The position numbers and the translations under genes were made by a program. The notes below the pieces were generated by a model. That model was not told where the DNA came from. It saw only the letters and a list, made by a program, of their open reading frames with translations, and made no database searches. 6,595 bases of DNA from Chloroflexi bacterium RBG_16_57_11 (GTDB lineage: Bacteria > Chloroflexota > Anaerolineae > Anaerolineales > UBA4823), in contig MGNS01000166.1 in the NCBI GenBank assembly GCA_001795165.1, positions 88,016 through 94,610 of the forward strand, written 5' to 3'. Of this stretch, positions 5,029 through 6,595 are shown one piece after another (positions within the stretch are counted from its first letter, which is position 1; every line of letters starts with the position of its first letter).

Positions 5029-6523
5029 TCTATTTCTTGTGCCGGTGGCAATTTTTTATTTATTGGTCGTGGGCTTGTTGTTCGTTTACGGCCTGAACTT
5101 TCTGTATATGACTTACCTGTCCTTTCATCTCGGTAATCACCGGAGGCAACCACCGGTTATAACCGATTGGCCGAGAGTTACGGTACAGCTGCCAATCTAC
5201 AATGAAATGTACGTCGCCGAGCGCCTGATCGAAGCTGTTGCACAATTGGATTATCCGCTGGATCGGCTGGAAATTCAGGTACTGGATGATTCTACCGATG
5301 AGACTGCCCAGATCGTGGCGAGCTATGTGGCGTGTCTAAAGTCAGAAGGTTTGAATATCGTGCTGCTTCATCGAGAGAATCGTGTTGGATATAAAGCAGG
5401 GGCGCTGGCAGAAGGATTGATAATTGCCAGCGGTGATCTGATGGCGATCTTCGATGCAGATTTTGTCCCAACCACCGATTTTCTAAAGAGAACGGTCCCA
5501 TATTTTTACATAACAGGTGGGGAGAGCGAACGTCCAATCGCATTTATCCAAACCCGTTGGGGCCATATCAACCGAGATTACTCCTTCCTGACCTTTCTTC
5601 AATCTCTGGCGATCGATGCACATTTTGTAGTTGAACAAATGGCTCGTAGCGGTGGTGGGTATTGGTTTAATTTCAATGGCACTGCTGGTGTCTGGCGGCG
5701 GGATGCCATTATCGATGCGGGTGGGTGGAAGGCCGAAACCTTAACCGAGGATCTCGATCTTTCGTACCGGGCCTTTCTAAAAGGCTGGCGCGGAATTTAC
5801 CTGCGCGATGTCGAAGTCCCGGCAGAGCTGCCGGCCAGCTTCAATGCCTATCGCCGCCAGCAACATCGTTGGGCGCGTGGAAGCTTTGAATGCGCCGTAC
5901 GCCTGATACCGAAGGTTTGGAGCGCGCCGATCGGTCTAATGCAAAAATTCGAGGCCACGCTGCATTTGACAGGTTATACCGTTCACTTATTGCTTTTCAG
6001 CCTGAGCCTGATGTACCCGGTGGTCCTGATGCTTTCGGTGCGCTACCCGGCGTTGATTTCGCTATTTGGTATTGCTATTCTTTTTAACATTACAGCTTTC
6101 GCACCTACGATATTTTTCCTTTCGGCGCAGAAACAGCTTGGTCGTGGTTGGTGGCGATACGTACCGGTGGTGCTGTTCATTTCAGCCGCCGGAGCAGGAA
6201 TGATGGTAAACACAGTGCGCGCCGCAATCCTGGGTTTGCGTGGATCGGCCTCCGCCTTCGAGCGGACACCGAAATATGGCGTCTCTGCCCGTGGTGAGGA
6301 TTGGCGTCAAAGGCGCTACCAGCTTCGCCTGGATCCGATCGTCTACCTGGAGCTCATTCTGGCTGGAATAAATGGCCTGACGGTAGCCCTTGCGTTGTAC
6401 CTGGGTAACTGGTTGATTGCTTTCTATGCAGCCATCTTTGTTGTAGGTTTGCTCTTTACTTCTGGTGTAACCATCGAACAGGCTGTCGCGGTTCATCGTC
6501 AGCAAGCTGCGGGGATGGAATGA
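5021..6523 (+). CDS. Family 2 glycosyltransferase, cellulose synthase/CslA-like
   Basis: The 500-residue processive-type glycosyltransferase has one or two N-terminal membrane helices (about 5-36), a cytosolic GT-A domain (about 50-300) and four to five C-terminal helices (about 310-480). Catalytic marks are complete: QLPIYNE (56-62), LDDS (88-91), DAD (145-147) for metal and nucleotide-sugar binding, TED (242-244) with the putative base Asp244, and QQHRW (280-284), the QxxRW signature of processive synthases. FERTPKYG (413-420) is a loop also seen in plant CslA and bacterial cellulose-synthase-like relatives. No PilZ domain is present, so direct cyclic-di-GMP control is not apparent. It would polymerise a beta-linked glycan from a nucleotide sugar and pass it through the membrane; resemblance to mannan/glucomannan synthases is a style judgement, and glucose or another sugar is possible. 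Its ATG overlaps the stop of the preceding gene by 8 bp, with only a weak ribosome site, so translational coupling is likely. The next gene overlaps its own stop. Confidence 0.92.
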   Translation: MTDLFLVPVAIFYLLVVGLLFVYGLNFLYMTYLSFHLGNHRRQPPVITDWPRVTVQLPIYNEMYVAERLIEAVAQLDYPLDRLEIQVLDDSTDETAQIVASYVACLKSEGLNIVLLHRENRVGYKAGALAEGLIIASGDLMAIFDADFVPTTDFLKRTVPYFYITGGESERPIAFIQTRWGHINRDYSFLTFLQSLAIDAHFVVEQMARSGGGYWFNFNGTAGVWRRDAIIDAGGWKAETLTEDLDLSYRAFLKGWRGIYLRDVEVPAELPASFNAYRRQQHRWARGSFECAVRLIPKVWSAPIGLMQKFEATLHLTGYTVHLLLFSLSLMYPVVLMLSVRYPALISLFGIAILFNITAFAPTIFFLSAQKQLGRGWWRYVPVVLFISAAGAGMMVNTVRAAILGLRGSASAFERTPKYGVSARGEDWRQRRYQLRLDPIVYLELILAGINGLTVALALYLGNWLIAFYAAIFVVGLLFTSGVTIEQAVAVHRQQAAGME

Positions 6524-6595
6524 TGATCGGCCAGACCCTTGTACCAGTCGTCACACACTTACCCATCGCTCCTGAATACACAGACCTTGAGACCT
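6520..6595 (+). CDS. Start of a third operon gene, unidentified, cut by the window edge
   Basis: An open frame begins at ATG 6520, overlapping the glycosyltransferase stop as ATGA, or at the next codon, ATG 6523. It stays open for 25 codons to the edge. The visible peptide, beginning MMIGQTLVPV and later THLPIAPEYTD, is too short to place in a family. GGGG at 6511-6514 lies 5 nt ahead of ATG 6520 (8 nt ahead of 6523) and could serve as a weak ribosome site. The four-base overlap and same-strand order make co-translation with the glycosyltransferase plausible, so a further polysaccharide-related gene is expected, but this is inference from position. It could also be a chance short open frame. 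Confidence 0.5.
   Translation, partial: MMIGQTLVPVVTHLPIAPEYTDLET

Noticed and set aside
1..6595. Mobile element, defence island or biosynthetic cluster spanning the window
   Set aside because: There is no transposase, integrase, inverted terminal repeat, toxin-antitoxin pair or nuclease gene; each gene fits a household or cell-surface role with ordinary regulation.

Overview
The window looks like ordinary bacterial chromosome of roughly balanced GC, densely coded, with sigma-70-type promoters and Shine-Dalgarno sites. The gene content (a LysN-type aminotransferase, a membrane-anchored FKBP, a Na/Pi-like carrier paired with a universal stress protein, and polysaccharide genes) resembles Chloroflexota such as Anaerolineae. 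That assignment is an impression from protein style only: there is no rRNA or other phylogenetic marker. I see no tRNA, CRISPR array, insertion sequence, integrase or phage gene, and no clear sign of a defence system.

Layout. (1) Positions 1-1407, minus strand: a two-gene operon of a Na/Pi-cotransporter-like membrane protein (268-1407) followed 10 bp later by a UspA-type universal stress protein that runs off the left edge (1-257). (2) Positions 1408-1586: a divergent regulatory region with back-to-back promoters. (3) Positions 1587-2819, plus strand: a PLP-dependent fold-type I aminotransferase of the LysN/ARO8-like group. (4) Positions 2820-2912: a strong hairpin terminator between convergent genes. 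(5) Positions 2913-3431, minus strand: a single-pass membrane-anchored FKBP-type peptidyl-prolyl isomerase. (6) Positions 3432-3615: a second divergent promoter region, including a near-consensus plus-strand promoter. (7) Positions 3616-6595, plus strand: a tightly coupled polysaccharide operon of an O-antigen ligase/Wzy-like polytopic protein, a cellulose-synthase/CslA-like family 2 glycosyltransferase overlapping it by 8 bp, and the first 25 codons of a third gene that overlaps the glycosyltransferase stop.

How the parts work together. The left operon probably handles transport of an anion, with a small cytosolic nucleotide-binding partner. The aminotransferase and the FKBP each look like stand-alone units with their own promoters. 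The right operon probably makes or assembles a cell-surface or exported glycan: the glycosyltransferase would polymerise sugar at the inner face of the membrane, and the Wzy/WaaL-like protein would join glycan units or attach them to an acceptor on the outer face. The most informative points for follow-up are the degenerate signature motifs and missing PhoU-like domain of the Na/Pi-like carrier, the Wzy/WaaL-like plus CslA-like pairing, the corrected start codons of three genes, and a 10-bp tandem duplication at the FKBP stop codon that leaves the protein end unchanged. I did not find a convincing new system.
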